DNA from: Bimuria novae-zelandiae CBS 107.79
Taxonomy: Eukaryota; Ascomycota; Dothideomycetes; Pleosporales; Didymosphaeriaceae
Reading direction: 5' to 3'
Assembly (NCBI GenBank): GCA_010015655.1
Contig: ML976772.1
Location: 1 to 50,538 of the forward strand
DNA: 50,538 nucleotides
The notes beneath the pieces were generated by a model. It had not been told where the DNA came from, ran no database searches, and worked only from the letters and a program-made list of their open reading frames with translations. Shown piece by piece: positions 23,894 through 34,122 of the stretch (the stretch's first letter is position 1; every line of letters starts with the position of its first letter). The position numbers were made by a program, and so were the translations under genes.

Positions 23894-24541
23894 TTAAGCG
23901 TTATCTGCTGAGATGTATGAGACTGCGATCTGAGTTAGCTAAAAAGAGACATGTAGGGTTTGGAGGGTGACGCTAACCATTGTTGCCTCTCACGAAAGCA
24001 TCACCCCAGCTGCGGACAACTTTGCCATTAGCCCACTCCTTGCACCGCTCGAGCGCGATGTTCATGTAACCGTCGACTGACTGGAGGTCACCTGCAAGGC
24101 CGTTAGCACAATGCCATCTTCCGGGCCACCAGAATTCCAGTAATTGTAACGAACAAGCTGAAACGAGACCAGATCAGGGAAAGAGAACCGATGAGTGAAT
24201 AGACCGCAAAAACGTAGGTGAACCACGCCGGAAATTGGTCGTTACGGTGAGGTTGAAAGACACTCGTGATGAATACTGCAAACGATACAGCGCAGACGAC
24301 GAGTTTCATAGGGTAAGCAACGTCGAGACAAGCGTGTGTTGTGAACGAAACGAGCATGGAAAAACGAAGAAAGGCGTTCCGGATTGGAAAAAAAGTCAAC
24401 GACAAGTGACGTACCTTTGTAGACGATACCAGAGTTCAGCTTGACAGTGACGGGAGCTCCGATTATCTCGCTCAGAAACCCTGAAGGATCACGGGAGGTG
24501 TCTGCAGCTGGGGTGTCGGGGCTATCACCATTGGTAGCCAT
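23894..24541 (-). CDS. LSM6: U6 snRNA-associated Sm-like protein LSm6
   Basis: LSm6 is a ring subunit of the Lsm2-8 complex that binds U6 snRNA in the nucleus and of Lsm1-7 in cytoplasmic mRNA decay. Three coding exons are read: 24415-24541, 23978-24091 and 23894-23922, giving 89 aa. The Sm1 motif is seen in FLSEIIGAPVTVKLNSGIVYKG and DLQSVDGYMNIALE; the Sm2 motif is GDAFVRGNNVSYIS. A 24-residue hydrophilic N-terminal extension precedes the Sm fold. The middle intron is unusually long (24092-24414, 323 nt, GTACGT donor, GCTAAC branch, TGCAG acceptor), while the last is 55 nt (23923-23977). A further GTAAGT...CAG intron (24583-24637) probably lies in the 5' UTR, which is why the start at 24541 (MATNGDSP) is preferred over the in-frame ATG at 24607. 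Confidence 0.93.
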
Positions 24542-24886
24542 GATGCTTGTAGTATCTCCACGACGAGCTGCAGTTGATAGCGCTGTGGCAGTCAGCGGAT
24601 ATTCCAAAGCACAAATAAATGCGTACCAAGTACTTACGATGTTCTTTGGGGGTAGTTTTGCAGATACTCAGCACCAAGCGCGAACGGTTTGGTGGTGTTC
24701 CAAGTTGGAGGGTGGGTCCCGCAGGTGAGAAAGCGAAGTGTGGTCGGTGCACGGTCCACTTAAACTCGTCGAAATCGCGGAAAGCGTGACTGCGCGTTTC
24801 CAGCCTGCACGCCCCGCTCCGTATCCCGGCCCACGGCAATCGCATTCCCACGTCGCCGCAGCAACTGCAATATACATGCCAATGCG
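24542..24886. promoter_or_regulatory. bidirectional promoter of LSM6 and the Rad60-like gene
   Basis: Only 345 bases separate the two divergent start codons, and part of this is the inferred LSM6 5' UTR intron (24583-24637). The core promoters must lie within about 24640-24880. No clear TATA box is seen. Confidence 0.5.
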
Positions 24887-26322
24887 ATGACGGACGCAAC
24901 AACTAGCGCAGCTGCGCCTCCAAAAAAGAGATTCGGTTTCAAAAAAGCAGCATGGCAGGAAGCACCGAAGACCGAGGCGGAGGACATGTTTAGCCATGCA
25001 AACGAATTCAGCAACATAGTCGCCGAGGAAACAAGGCGCAAGAACGATCAGAAGAAGAAGGCAGGGCTGGAGCCAAAAAGAAAGCTGAGCGAAGAGCGCG
25101 AGCCTAAGAGGCGCAAGGTATCGGCCAGCCAGGACGAGGAAGTGCCATGCAGCCGGACCAGGAGCTCACCGAAGGGTCGCAGGCTGGCGAGCAAAGGGCA
25201 CGTATGCGCCCATCTGAAGGCGCGATCAAGACTGACTGCCGACCAGGCGAAGCAAGACTCCCGTGTCCCCTACGCGGCAGGGCTCGGTCTCGGACACCCC
25301 CACGGCGCGCTACGATTCGCTCACACAATCAGCAAGCCGCTCGGACGGGGCTGCGAGAAAGTCTGAAGTGGTGGACCTGGGAAGCGATTCTGAGGAAGAG
25401 GACGTTATCGCCCACGCTGCGTCACCCATCCCGCGCGCGATACCCATACACAGCCGCCCAGACTCTCGTCGAGGATCGTCAGAGGAGGTAGAGGAGGTCG
25501 ACAGCCCGCACACTGCTGCCCTCAAAGCGCAGGCCCGCGAAACAGCTGCCGCCAAAGCTGCCCAGAAAGAGCCCACGCCGGCCGCCTACACCCGCTCCCA
25601 GACTCCGACGCCGGCCGCTCCTGTCGCCGTTGTCCAATTGCTCATCGACTCGTGGATCCCTGACACTAATCCTTTGCTGGTAAAAATAAAGTCAGACTCG
25701 ACGCTGAAGAAACCCAAGGACGCATGGTGTGGGAAACAAGGCTTCGCACCAGAAGAAACGAGTAAAGTTTTCATAACATGGCGGCGCAATCGAATATACG
25801 ATTACACTAGGATACAACGATTGGGCATCCAGATTGAAAATGGATTCGTGACCATCAAAGACGACCCCACCATCTATGACGATAAGAATTTACCCAAGAT
25901 CCACGTCGAAGCGTGGACCGAAGAGGTTTGGAAGAAGCAGGGAGAACTGGAGGCCCTAGAAGCCGCAAAAGCAAGAAACGAAATTATAGAAGTGGAAGAA
26001 CCGGAGCCTGAGCCTGAGCCTGAGGAAAAGGGCACGCGGGTACGGCTTTTCTTGAAGGCAAAAGGGAAAAAAGACTACAAGATCGTGGTCCGCAGCGTAT
26101 GCTACCCCATCAATTACTACTGTAGATTCTACAAACATTTTCTGACCGAGAACACAGACCACCACCATTGAGCACCTGACCAACGCATACAAACAGAACA
26201 TGGGTATCCCCCAGGAGCAGAGTGTCACTCTGATGTTTGACGGTGAACGACTAAAGACCATTGACACCATTGCGGACACGGAAATTGAGGACATGGATGC
26301 AATTGAGGTGCACTTGAAGTGA
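24887..26322 (+). CDS. SUMO-like domain protein of the Rad60/Esc2/NIP45 family
   Basis: Members act in the nucleus in SUMO-dependent genome stability and recombination control. The best model has exons 24887-25141, 25257-26096 and 26158-26322, giving about 419 aa. The N-terminal half is charged and low-complexity (PPKKRFGFKKAAWQE, then a basic KRKLSEEREPKRRK nuclear-localisation-like segment, then a Ser/Asp/Glu region VVDLGSDSEEED that resembles a SUMO-interacting motif). The middle is a conserved globular part (FITWRRNRIYDYTRIQRLGI). The C-terminus is a ubiquitin/SUMO-like fold (VRLFLKAKGKKDYKIVVRS, then SVTLMFDGERLKTIDTIADT and DMDAIEVHLK at the very end). The 26097-26157 intron is clear. 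The first junction is uncertain: frame is restored only with a GTGCCA donor at 25142 and an AAG acceptor at 25254-25256, behind a CTGAC branch; a frameshift is the alternative. Confidence 0.82.
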
Positions 26323-26843
26323 TCCTTGGCTTGATATGGCTGGACATCCTGCTACCCTTTTCTGAAGTTTTGCAAGCATGGCGTTGATGATTTAAAACAA
26401 CTTTATGGATACCACAGATGGGTTTTAGGTATACTGCGGTCTTGGAATGGGCCGTGTGTGTTGGAGCTCGAAAACATGCTCGAGACCAGTCTTTCATAGG
26501 CATTGCACTCTACTTTAGCGATTGCATTCTCAGCGCCTCCTTAGTCTATATCTACATGTCTAAACTCTACGGTATCTTTTCCTGTGTTATATCGTGGCCC
26601 CAAGAAGGTCGCGAGCATAATAAAACTAGGATTCGCTCACGCTTCCCAAGTTCGCTCTTCCTCCCGCGCGTCCACCCCTCTCGCGCTAAAATTAAGCTTA
26701 ATTTTAAGCCGCGCCGAATCCCCTACCCCACCAAAAATTTACACATCCCACCGCGCATCCCGCCCTGTCACACATCATCGTACCTTTCCAATCCAAGCAC
26801 GCGCTCACCACCACGCTCACCTTTACACCGGCGTTAAAATACA
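26323..26843. other. intergenic region upstream of TRM112
   Basis: This should hold the 3' UTR of the Rad60-like gene and the TRM112 promoter. Bases 26640-26830 are pyrimidine-rich on the plus strand, as in many fungal promoters. A self-complementary AAATTAAGCTTAATTT sits at about 26689. The plus-strand frame at 26418-26837 has no recognisable domain. Confidence 0.45.
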
Positions 26844-27317
26844 ATGAAACTCCTCACGCTCAACTTCCTCACCTGCGCCATCAAAGCGTGCAAATCCTCC
26901 CCAGCCTCCTTCCCCCTGCACCCGCGCGACGTCGAGCTCGAAATCGTCGAATCCGACATCAATCTGCCTTTTTTGAAAAACATACTGCCGCGTCTGATGT
27001 GGGCGGAGCTGCGAACTATCGCTGCTGAGGTATGCCTTCCTTCCCATCCTTCTACGATGGATGCTAATTAGAGGTAGTTGGGATTACCCGAACTTCCCGA
27101 GACGGCACCGACGCGCGATCACCTGGTGGAAGGGAAGGAGGAAGCGAAGGAGGGCGAAGAGGTAGACGAGGTACCCAGCCAGACTGCAAGAGATCTGCAT
27201 AGAGTGCTGTTGGAGACGACGGTCAAGGAGGGGAAGTTGGTGTGTGGGAATTGCGCGCATGAGTATAAGGTTATGGAGGGGGTACCGAACTTTTTGCTGC
27301 CGGGGCATTTGGTGTGA
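26844..27317 (+). CDS. TRM112: Trm112, activator subunit of methyltransferases
   Basis: Trm112 is a small zinc-binding cofactor that stabilises tRNA, rRNA and eRF1 methyltransferases (Trm9, Trm11, Bud23 and Mtq2 in yeast). Two exons, 26844-27029 and 27078-27317, are split by a 48-nt intron (GTATGC donor, GCTAAT branch, GTAG acceptor) and give 141 aa. The start MKLLTLNFLTC is the family signature. The zinc knuckle is seen as LTC (Cys11) and CKS (Cys16) near the N-terminus with CGNC in LVCGNCAHEYKVMEGVPNFLLP at the C-terminus, the conserved end motif. The helical insert (residues about 40-110) contains an acidic run EGKEEAKEGEEVDE. No defect is seen. It converges with YTM1. Confidence 0.95.
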
Positions 27318-27687
27318 GCGCGGTCGGGTGCAGCGTCGATTGGGGGAATGCACACATGGGCAGGGCAGGGCTTTAAGGAGGTGGATTGCGGTGGGGGTAT
27401 TGAGCGTGGAGGGAGCGGGAGGTGGTGGTGCATATGATACCCTTTTTCTGTATGACGCATGGAGTTTTCTGGCTCGGGGACTGCTCGGATTCGGATGGGA
27501 AAAGTTTATTCGGCTATATTCATACCTCGAAGTGTCGACCCAACGTTGCAGTGCAAACATAGACCGCTGTAGAGTGGTGGAAATGTACACTTTTCATGCT
27601 AACTTGGTATCTAACACAATTGTCGCGCCAAACGCCACCCAATGCTCGTACCGTCGGCCGCTGTCTTCACCATTGCATCCACCTCCC
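27318..27687. other. convergent 3' region between TRM112 and YTM1
   Basis: The two stop codons are about 370 bases apart. No gene or repeat is recognised. The frame at 27244-27693 (plus) overlaps TRM112 in another frame and is treated as chance. Confidence 0.5.
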
Positions 27688-29103
27688 TCATGACCCCACA
27701 GACCGATTGATCTGCACCCTCTTATCCTCGCCCGCGCTCACAATGCCTACATCCTTATCCCATCGCACGCCAAACACTTTCACATCTTCGCCGTGGCTGT
27801 GACTCGCCCGTCCTTTCGCGCTGTCTCGGTAGATCGTGTACACACTCTCACCCACCTGTCCTTCACCCTGCACCTCCGACGGTCTCACACCGCGCACGTC
27901 CCAGATCTGCACCGTACCGTCATGCGAGCCGGAGAGAAGGCTGTAGTCTGAGTTCGGATCGGTGTCGAGTGAAACGACAGCGTTTTTGTGGCCTCGAAGC
28001 GTCATTACGGATATTTGCGTGGCCGACGCGCGCGGGTCGATGAGTGTGATGTGGCGAGCGGACGTTCCTGTCGCAAGGAGATTGAGCTTGGGAAGTGCGG
28101 TTAGGGAAAGGAGGGGATGGCCCGTTGTTCGCGTATCGACACAGGTAGATGTGGGCAGGTCCCAGGTCTTCAAGCTGTGGTCGTGAGACGCCGAGTACGC
28201 GACTGTAGCGTCGTCCGGTTTGAAGATCACGCTCGAGACGGGAGAGGCATGGCCAGATAGCTTGCTGAGTGCGCCACGAGCGGGGACGGTCTTATCCGGT
28301 CTGGACAGCTTTTGTCGCTTGTTCGACGCTGCTGTAGAGTTGGGCAGGAGTTCTGAGGGCGGGGACGGGTTCTCCTTCGCGTTCGAGGAGAAGAGGGATA
28401 TAGTGGCGTCGGCAGAAGTAGAGAGGATGCGGTTCGAGGGACCGTGAACGGCGAGGTCTTCGACGCCCCAACGGTGGCTGAAGAGTTCTACGCTCGGCAC
28501 GATTGTTCGCGTGTCTTCGTCGTACTTGTATACGCGCACGGCGTTGTCCATGCCAGCAGCCACAATCTTCTTGTCCGAGATCCACTTTGCGCTCTTCAAG
28601 CTTGTTATTCGGCCGCCGTTGTTCGGTGCTTCTGAGGTAGCCAAGACGTCTCCCGACATATTCCACACCCGCACCAGTCCATCGTAGCTCGCGCTGAGTA
28701 TCCGTTCCTGTCCACTTTGTACATTCCCTCCAGACCATGTACCCGCCGCCGAGGAAGCAGAAAGAACGTCTACCGCAGAGACCCAATCATCGTGCTCGAA
28801 GCTTGTTACGTTCAGCGGTGGAACGAGAGCGCGGGTGTATTCGACGTCTAGCGTTGTTTCTGCCGAAATGCCATTCTTGGTGAGGAACTCGTCAATGGTA
28901 GTCCGCAGAAATTGGCCATTGATCAGGATGTCGAACGGTATGGGTTTCTCGTCGGGGCGGAGGAGGTTGTTTACGAGGGCAGAGAGCTGTGGGCGTCTCA
29001 AAGTGGTCTGTACGAGCAGAGTGCCGGGTTCTTGCGCAAGCTGTATAGACGGATCGCGGGTGCTCAGCCGTACGGGCACCTTGACTTCGGGCTTAGACTC
29101 CAT
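27688..29103 (-). CDS. YTM1: ribosome biogenesis WD-repeat protein Ytm1 (WDR12)
   Basis: Ytm1 forms the Nop7-Erb1-Ytm1 (PeBoW) complex in the nucleolus, needed for 27S pre-rRNA processing and 60S assembly; the AAA ATPase Rea1 pulls it off through its N-terminal domain. A single exon encodes 471 aa from the ATG at 29103. An in-frame ATG at 29145 would add 14 residues, but MESKPEVKVPVRL fits the family start better. The N-terminal NLE/ubiquitin-like domain occupies about residues 8-90 (VPVRLSTRDPSIQL...VNNLL). It is followed by seven WD40 repeats with clear GH...D...W(D/N) spacing (for example SASYDGLVRVWN, SASHDHSLKTWD, SGSHDGTVQIWD, SAGEDKRVQI). An acidic/basic loop with SNKRQKLSRPDK lies between blades. 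It is divergent from the HAD gene with a short shared promoter. Confidence 0.94.
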   Translation of the reverse strand: MESKPEVKVPVRLSTRDPSIQLAQEPGTLLVQTTLRRPQLSALVNNLLRPDEKPIPFDILINGQFLRTTIDEFLTKNGISAETTLDVEYTRALVPPLNVTSFEHDDWVSAVDVLSASSAAGTWSGGNVQSGQERILSASYDGLVRVWNMSGDVLATSEAPNNGGRITSLKSAKWISDKKIVAAGMDNAVRVYKYDEDTRTIVPSVELFSHRWGVEDLAVHGPSNRILSTSADATISLFSSNAKENPSPPSELLPNSTAASNKRQKLSRPDKTVPARGALSKLSGHASPVSSVIFKPDDATVAYSASHDHSLKTWDLPTSTCVDTRTTGHPLLSLTALPKLNLLATGTSARHITLIDPRASATQISVMTLRGHKNAVVSLDTDPNSDYSLLSGSHDGTVQIWDVRGVRPSEVQGEGQVGESVYTIYRDSAKGRASHSHGEDVKVFGVRWDKDVGIVSAGEDKRVQINRSVGS

Positions 29104-29289
29104 TATTGCGATGTGGTGAGGGCGCGTGTGGAATTGTTCCGCCAAAGTTTTTGGAGAAATTCACGAAATTTTCCAATCCGGCTTAGCGCGGACACGATCG
29201 GTGTTTTTTAGCTCCGACTCTGCCATCGTCATGCGTCCTACATCAGAGTCTACCGGTATCCCAATACGTTAGAATTACGTGAAACACTG

Positions 29290-30585
29290 GTGAGCATCTT
29301 CATGCTTCGAAATCGTCTTTTGCTTCTATCACAGTTATTGCGGTACCCCTTCAAGCCTCCAAACAACATCTCTTTCCAGATTCAATACTCCTACACCGTG
29401 AAAGCAATGTCACGACCGCTCATCGCAACGAATCAGCCAATTGATTGGTACCTAGACTGGGATGGAACCATCACGAAAGACGACACCCTCGACGCCTTGG
29501 TTAATATTGCCGTGCGAAAAAAAATCGATGCTAATATCCAGGAACAATGGGAGTCGCTCGGCTTCGACTACATGGTAGATTACAGCGAAATATATGGTGA
29601 GTATATCAGGGATCTGCCGACCACGGTTCCGGCGGAAAAAGAATTCCTCAAGGCCGTCGAAGCCGCCGAGAGGCGCAGCGTGGACCGCGTCTCCGACTCC
29701 GGCATCTTCCAGGGCCTAAACGAAGATGATATCAAAGACGGAGCCAAGGATACTGTGCAGAATGACGAGGTGCAGATTCGGCCCGGATACGTCGACTTTG
29801 TCAAAAATCTCATGCATTGGGACCGAAATATTGAACAAATGACCGGGGTCGGAACCATCAGGGGACAAAGAGGACAAAAACCCAGAAGAGAACTGTTCAC
29901 TATCCTCAGCGTCAACTGGAGCGCTCGATTTATTGAAGAATGCCTGAAATCCGCAGCAGCTTGGGGCGGACAATACAGGAAGAAACCCACCATCTGTGCA
30001 AATGAATTGGAGAATATCCCTTCGTTAGAAGATTCGGAGCGCCGACGGTCCGAGTATGATGGCCCTGGCGATCTTTTCCCAGAGGCGCCGCCTTCCACAG
30101 GGCGTATTGTTCCTGGACCCGGTCAGCAATCTAGAATTATCTTCAGTCGCGACAAACTAGAGCGATTCTCGAGAACTGAAGCGCCAAACGCCGACGGAAA
30201 TCCCGTTCCGAAAGTCTACATAGGCGACAGCTGGACCGATCTGGAATGTCTACTGGCCGCCGACTTAGGAATTTGCATTCGAGACGACCCGATGGGTGGG
30301 ACGCAGCAAAAACTCGCGCAGTCTTTGGACCGATTGGGCATAGAGTGTCCTCGTCTTCTCGACATACTTTACATCGAGCACGAGGAGCCCAAGGCCAACG
30401 ATTGGAGTATTGTTTGGGCACGAGACTTCCGTGAGATCATGGTATGGCTTCATTGGAGAAGTATGTCTAAGAAAAAGAGGAAGGACACGCGACGCGATTT
30501 GCGAAGGGCTCTCGAATCCGGTCATGAGAACGGTGTCATGGATGGCTATCTTACTGACCCTGAAACTGATCAATCTGCCCATTAA
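29290..30585 (+). CDS. HAD-superfamily hydrolase
   Basis: This is a haloacid dehalogenase-fold phosphatase-like protein. A single exon gives 431 aa from the first ATG. Motif I is DWDGT (Asp56 nucleophile, Asp58), followed by the expected TITKDDT. Motif II is probably ILSVNWS. A lysine candidate for motif III lies in the IIFSRDKLERF region. Motif IV is GDSWTDLECL near residue 317. The C-terminal 60 residues are basic (SKKKRKDTRRDLRR). The start could instead be the ATG at 29407 (MSRPLIATNQ, 392 aa). The extra 39 residues of the longer form are hydrophobic and basic without acidic residues, so they could act as a mitochondrial presequence. The substrate is not evident. It resembles uncharacterised fungal HAD proteins related by memory to yeast Cto1; that link is tentative. 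Confidence 0.85.
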   Translation: MSIFMLRNRLLLLSQLLRYPFKPPNNISFQIQYSYTVKAMSRPLIATNQPIDWYLDWDGTITKDDTLDALVNIAVRKKIDANIQEQWESLGFDYMVDYSEIYGEYIRDLPTTVPAEKEFLKAVEAAERRSVDRVSDSGIFQGLNEDDIKDGAKDTVQNDEVQIRPGYVDFVKNLMHWDRNIEQMTGVGTIRGQRGQKPRRELFTILSVNWSARFIEECLKSAAAWGGQYRKKPTICANELENIPSLEDSERRRSEYDGPGDLFPEAPPSTGRIVPGPGQQSRIIFSRDKLERFSRTEAPNADGNPVPKVYIGDSWTDLECLLAADLGICIRDDPMGGTQQKLAQSLDRLGIECPRLLDILYIEHEEPKANDWSIVWARDFREIMVWLHWRSMSKKKRKDTRRDLRRALESGHENGVMDGYLTDPETDQSAH

Positions 30586-31440
30586 CCCCAAGGACACACC
30601 AACATATATCAGCAATCTTCGGTACAACTATTTCTCATCCACTCCGCAAGCCTTCTCAAAGCACGATACCTGTGCCCTCCTCTCCTGGAAGCACGTTCAT
30701 AACCTATCACAAACCTCCCCAAAACTCTCAATCACACGGCTGTATCACAAAGATATCAGCTCAAATCAACCCGAACGTTCACCGCGGCCGGCCTTCAGTT
30801 TCGTCACCACGTCCCATCCGGCAACCAGCTCCAAACTCGACAATCCGAAACTATCCAATAACGCACGAGTACTCCCGAAAGAGTGTCTAATAAGTGCAGT
30901 CTAAAGATCACATAGGGAGCCACCCTCGCATATCGGGGAGAAGGCAGAAACTCAAGTATGAGGCTCTGCTCGCTGATGTGGATTGTGGCTCTGTGGTGCG
31001 GCTCTGCGACCAGGGTCAGCAACTTTACATCCAGAAAGGGAAATCGTGTCAGCCTTTCGCGAGCGGGTTTCACTGCAATTTTTAGCGTGGACGAGCTGTT
31101 GGAGGCTGCAAGCATTCGATTGGATGAACGGCGGTGCGGCTGTGTCTTTTTCTTACTCTGGTGACGACAAGGCTCCCTGGGCGAACTTTCACTGCAATTT
31201 TTAGCGTGCATGAGCGGTTGCAGCCTGAGGCAGGTCAGATAAAAGGATTGACCTAAGGTTTTCTCACAGTCTTACAATTTGTGATTTCATTAGTGGAGAG
31301 AAGAACGAAGACGTAAATTCATGAAGCGTTCTATAATCGTCATCTATAGATATTTCAAACGCTCATAGCGTATTTATCATGAAAGTAACAGCCGCTAAAA
31401 ACCCAAGAATGCGAAGTGCAAAAGAAAAAGATGGAAGACG
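30586..31440. other. intergenic, with a 22-bp direct repeat
   Basis: No gene is recognised. A 22-bp sequence containing CACTGCAATTTTTAGCG is repeated exactly at 31068-31089 and 31187-31208 with the same orientation, 119 bp apart, and related bases continue on the right side of each copy (GAGC-GTTG). Confidence 0.5.
31068..31208. repeat. 22-bp direct repeat pair
   Basis: Exact copies at 31068-31089 and 31187-31208 share the core CACTGCAATTTTTAGCGTG. The intervening 97 bases are unrelated. It may be a duplicated regulatory site or a small footprint of an inserted element; the sequence does not decide. Confidence 0.8.
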
Positions 31441-31792
31441 TCATCGGCCGAGGTCTGCCAGGCGAAAAGCGATTGTCGTGTGTGCTCGAGACAGGACATA
31501 CTCCTGCTCGCGCGTAGCATCTTCATCAAGATGCTGTTGCGCCATATGCTCAGGGTGTTGTAGAAAGTTTGTGGTCAGGACACTTCGCATTCCAAGCCTT
31601 TGTCATTTCAAGCAGTGACTTGTGTATCTCCTCAATAATAATGCTTTCGACCTCGTGATATGTCTGTTTACTGTTTAACAGGAAGACGCTGTATTCAGCT
31701 GATGAATCGGCATTGCGAGGGTTGATGTAGTTGTAGATCTGGTTCCTTATCTCGCCAGGAAATGGAAGCGTGTTGTTTTGTTGTTTCGCCAT
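31441..31792 (-). pseudogene. fragment of a fungal LPxEIRNxIY-type protein
   Basis: From the ATG at 31792 the minus strand reads a short protein with LPFPGEIRNQIYNYINP, the start motif of a large family of F-box-like or 2EXR-like proteins common in Dothideomycetes. It continues to CPDHKLST before a stop at 31550-31552. The downstream DNA resumes protein-like sequence in another frame (EHMAQQHLDEDATREQEYVL, then a stop at 31441-31443). One frameshift near 31560 would join them. Members of this family are normally 200-400 aa, so this is a truncated and shifted remnant. Function unknown. Confidence 0.5.
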
Positions 31793-32268
31793 GTTGAGTG
31801 TGATTATCCAGTGTGTTGAATTGTGGTACTTGCAGCCAGAGATCACTAATTATTATTCTCTTCGTCTGGCATTGTGTGCAAAAGTGCTAAATTAAAAATA
31901 TTGTGAAACACTGCTGTGCCTCGAAATCTATTTGTCTCTGTGCTGTGCCATTCTTTGTTTGCTTGTTAGCGAAGTAGCTCTTGTTTACGGGAAGTTGGGA
32001 TGCATTATTCTGGTTCTGTATTCGTTCTTCATACTCTATTCTATTTTCACCGTTGGGCCACGCAGAACTCTCCATCCAAAGAATTATTAGAACTGGAACA
32101 CGGCCTGCCAGCCCGCAATTGTGTTTCAAGATATCCCTCGCGCATTTTACACAAAACATCTAGGAGATTCCTTTGAAGGTGGGCCGTGGAGCTACTGCTG
32201 CAGCGACCCTCATCGAGCCAATGTTTTGACGGAGATTCTTGCCCTGTCCTATTAGTATAACTCCAACA
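31793..32268. other. intergenic, AT-rich in part
   Basis: This lies between the upstream side of the fragment gene and the 3' end of the Ca2+/H+ exchanger. Bases 31840-32000 are rather AT-rich. No gene recognised. Confidence 0.4.
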
Positions 32269-34122
32269 TCAAGTAAATGAAGATCTGTGCTCTGTGTCCG
32301 GGATAAAGTACGACGCAAGACTGGCCAATGTGTTAGTAACATTCACAGACCGAGTTGCTTGAACATACCTTATGATCGTATAGCCCGCGAGCAGAAAAGC
32401 GCCCTTCAAGCCGCTGCATCTGTCGTCAAAGACGAGCGTAAAGAACAGTACTGTACTCGCCACGAGCGTAATGGCTTCAAACATGCTAAAATGCAAGCTC
32501 ATCTCGCGTCCCATGCCCCAGCCCAAGAGCACAACAAGCGGCGCAACGAACAGAGCCATCTGGATGGCGCTCCCAATGCACACCGCAAAGGCCAGATCCA
32601 TCTGCTTACGATACGCAAGCATGATGCCAGAAATGAGCTCAGCGGCATTGCCCACAATCGGTAGTATAATAAGGCCCACCATTGTCTTGGAAATAGGCGA
32701 GTGGTCGACAAAGTGGTCGGTGCTACTGACGAGCAGCTCTCCGCTGATGGATATCAGGCAGGTAGACAGAAGGATGAGGACAACTGGTATTGCTTTTCGA
32801 ACCCATGGTACGCTCTTGATCACATCGATGGTAGCAGTGAGCTTGGCCGAGAGTGCTGCCGGAAGCGATAGTTTGGGATGGTCTCGGATACCAAGACATG
32901 GTGGTTGAAGTTCCATGTCCGACCGAGGGAAGGGCGGGTATGTTCTAGGGTACGACAAGGTCCGTCGATGAACGCTGCCTCCACTAAGCTCAATGCTTTC
33001 TTCTTTTTCTGGGTCGATAAGCCCTTCGTCATGTTCGGTCAGAGGCTTGTAGGAGAATTTCCTAGACTTCATCTGTGTCCATAGGTAGATGAAGTACACA
33101 ACAATGAGAACAATGGAAGTTCCTCTGCTAAGGGCAAGAATGTCGCGTTTTTGTAGAGCAGGCTCGGGGGAAGTTTTGATGGTAGACTGCGAATCTGGAT
33201 CAGCACAGGTCGACTGTGGTCGTTTTCAATGTTGGCGAAAGCAATAACGAACCGGCAGAAGAAGGCTGACGGTGGTGAAGCAAAGCAAGCCCGCTGCCAC
33301 TCTTGTCGCAAATATATTGTAGCTTTGGCCGCGCATTTGGGTCTCTCCGACTAATATCGACAGACCCAGCACGAACAGCATATTGACAATTATGGAACCA
33401 AGTAATGATGTGCGTACGATGGTGTATTGGCGTTGCAACAATGCGTGACTGCAGTAGTCAGTAATTGTTGTCCGTTATCAGCCCGTCCATTACGTACACA
33501 CTGTATACCGTTAGTACTAGCACGATTCAATCATGAGTAGCACATACAAAATTGCGAGCTCGGTGGTATTGCCCATGGTCACGTTCAAGAGCGCACCCGC
33601 TGTCTCTCCCAGGAAGCTCGCGGCATCGTCTGTGGCACGGCAGAGCACATCAGCTAATGGTATGACGGCGAAGCAGTTCAGCACGAAGACGGCAGAGTCA
33701 CCATAACCTAGATTCGGTGCAAAGATGCCTATAGGTATAAAAATCAAGAGCACGTTAGTCCAGTTTTCAGACAGCCATCTGCAAGCTGCTAAGAGCGAAT
33801 CTTTAGAGCTTGGAGGCCGATTATCGTTCAATTCGGGCGTGAAAAACGGTAATTGACTTTCGAATCGATCGCCCACCGGCTGCGCTGAATATGAGCCGAC
33901 GTGACACCATACTGTCAGTTGATCACATACCGTGATTAAGGGTGCTGGAATTGAGGATTGTGCGTCTAAGATCCGATATCCCTCCGCAGGTAACAGATCA
34001 ACGGTGCGCTCCGCTTCCACCTCGTCAACTGGAAATTTTCCGGTTAGGAAATCGTCGTCCGTATAACCGAGGCAGCTGACCTCTGCTTGCCCAGCTGTTT
34101 TGAGGCGCGATCCATTCTCCAT
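32269..34122 (-). CDS. vacuolar Ca2+/H+ exchanger (CAX/VCX1 family), possibly impaired
   Basis: CAX proteins load Ca2+ into the vacuole in exchange for protons. Exons read: 33548-34122, 33253-33448, 32369-33213 and 32269-32320, about 555 aa from MENGSRLK. TM helices are clear (for example NVLLIFIPIGIFAP, SLLGSIIVNMLFVLGLSILV, VVLILLSTCLISISGELLV). The first cation-binding repeat reads GNTTELAI rather than the usual GNAxE, an unusual Ala-to-Thr change; the second is canonical, GNAAELISGIMLAYRKQMDL. The intron at 33449-33547 has GTATGT and CTGCAG ends. After SLLLP at about 33253 the frame meets a TGA at 33226-33228. A 39-nt GTTCGT...CACAG intron (33214-33252) removes it, but it is very short, and the expected (T/A)AF residues seem to lie in another frame inside it. 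The alternative is two compensating frameshifts. The last intron is 32321-32368. Confidence 0.75.
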
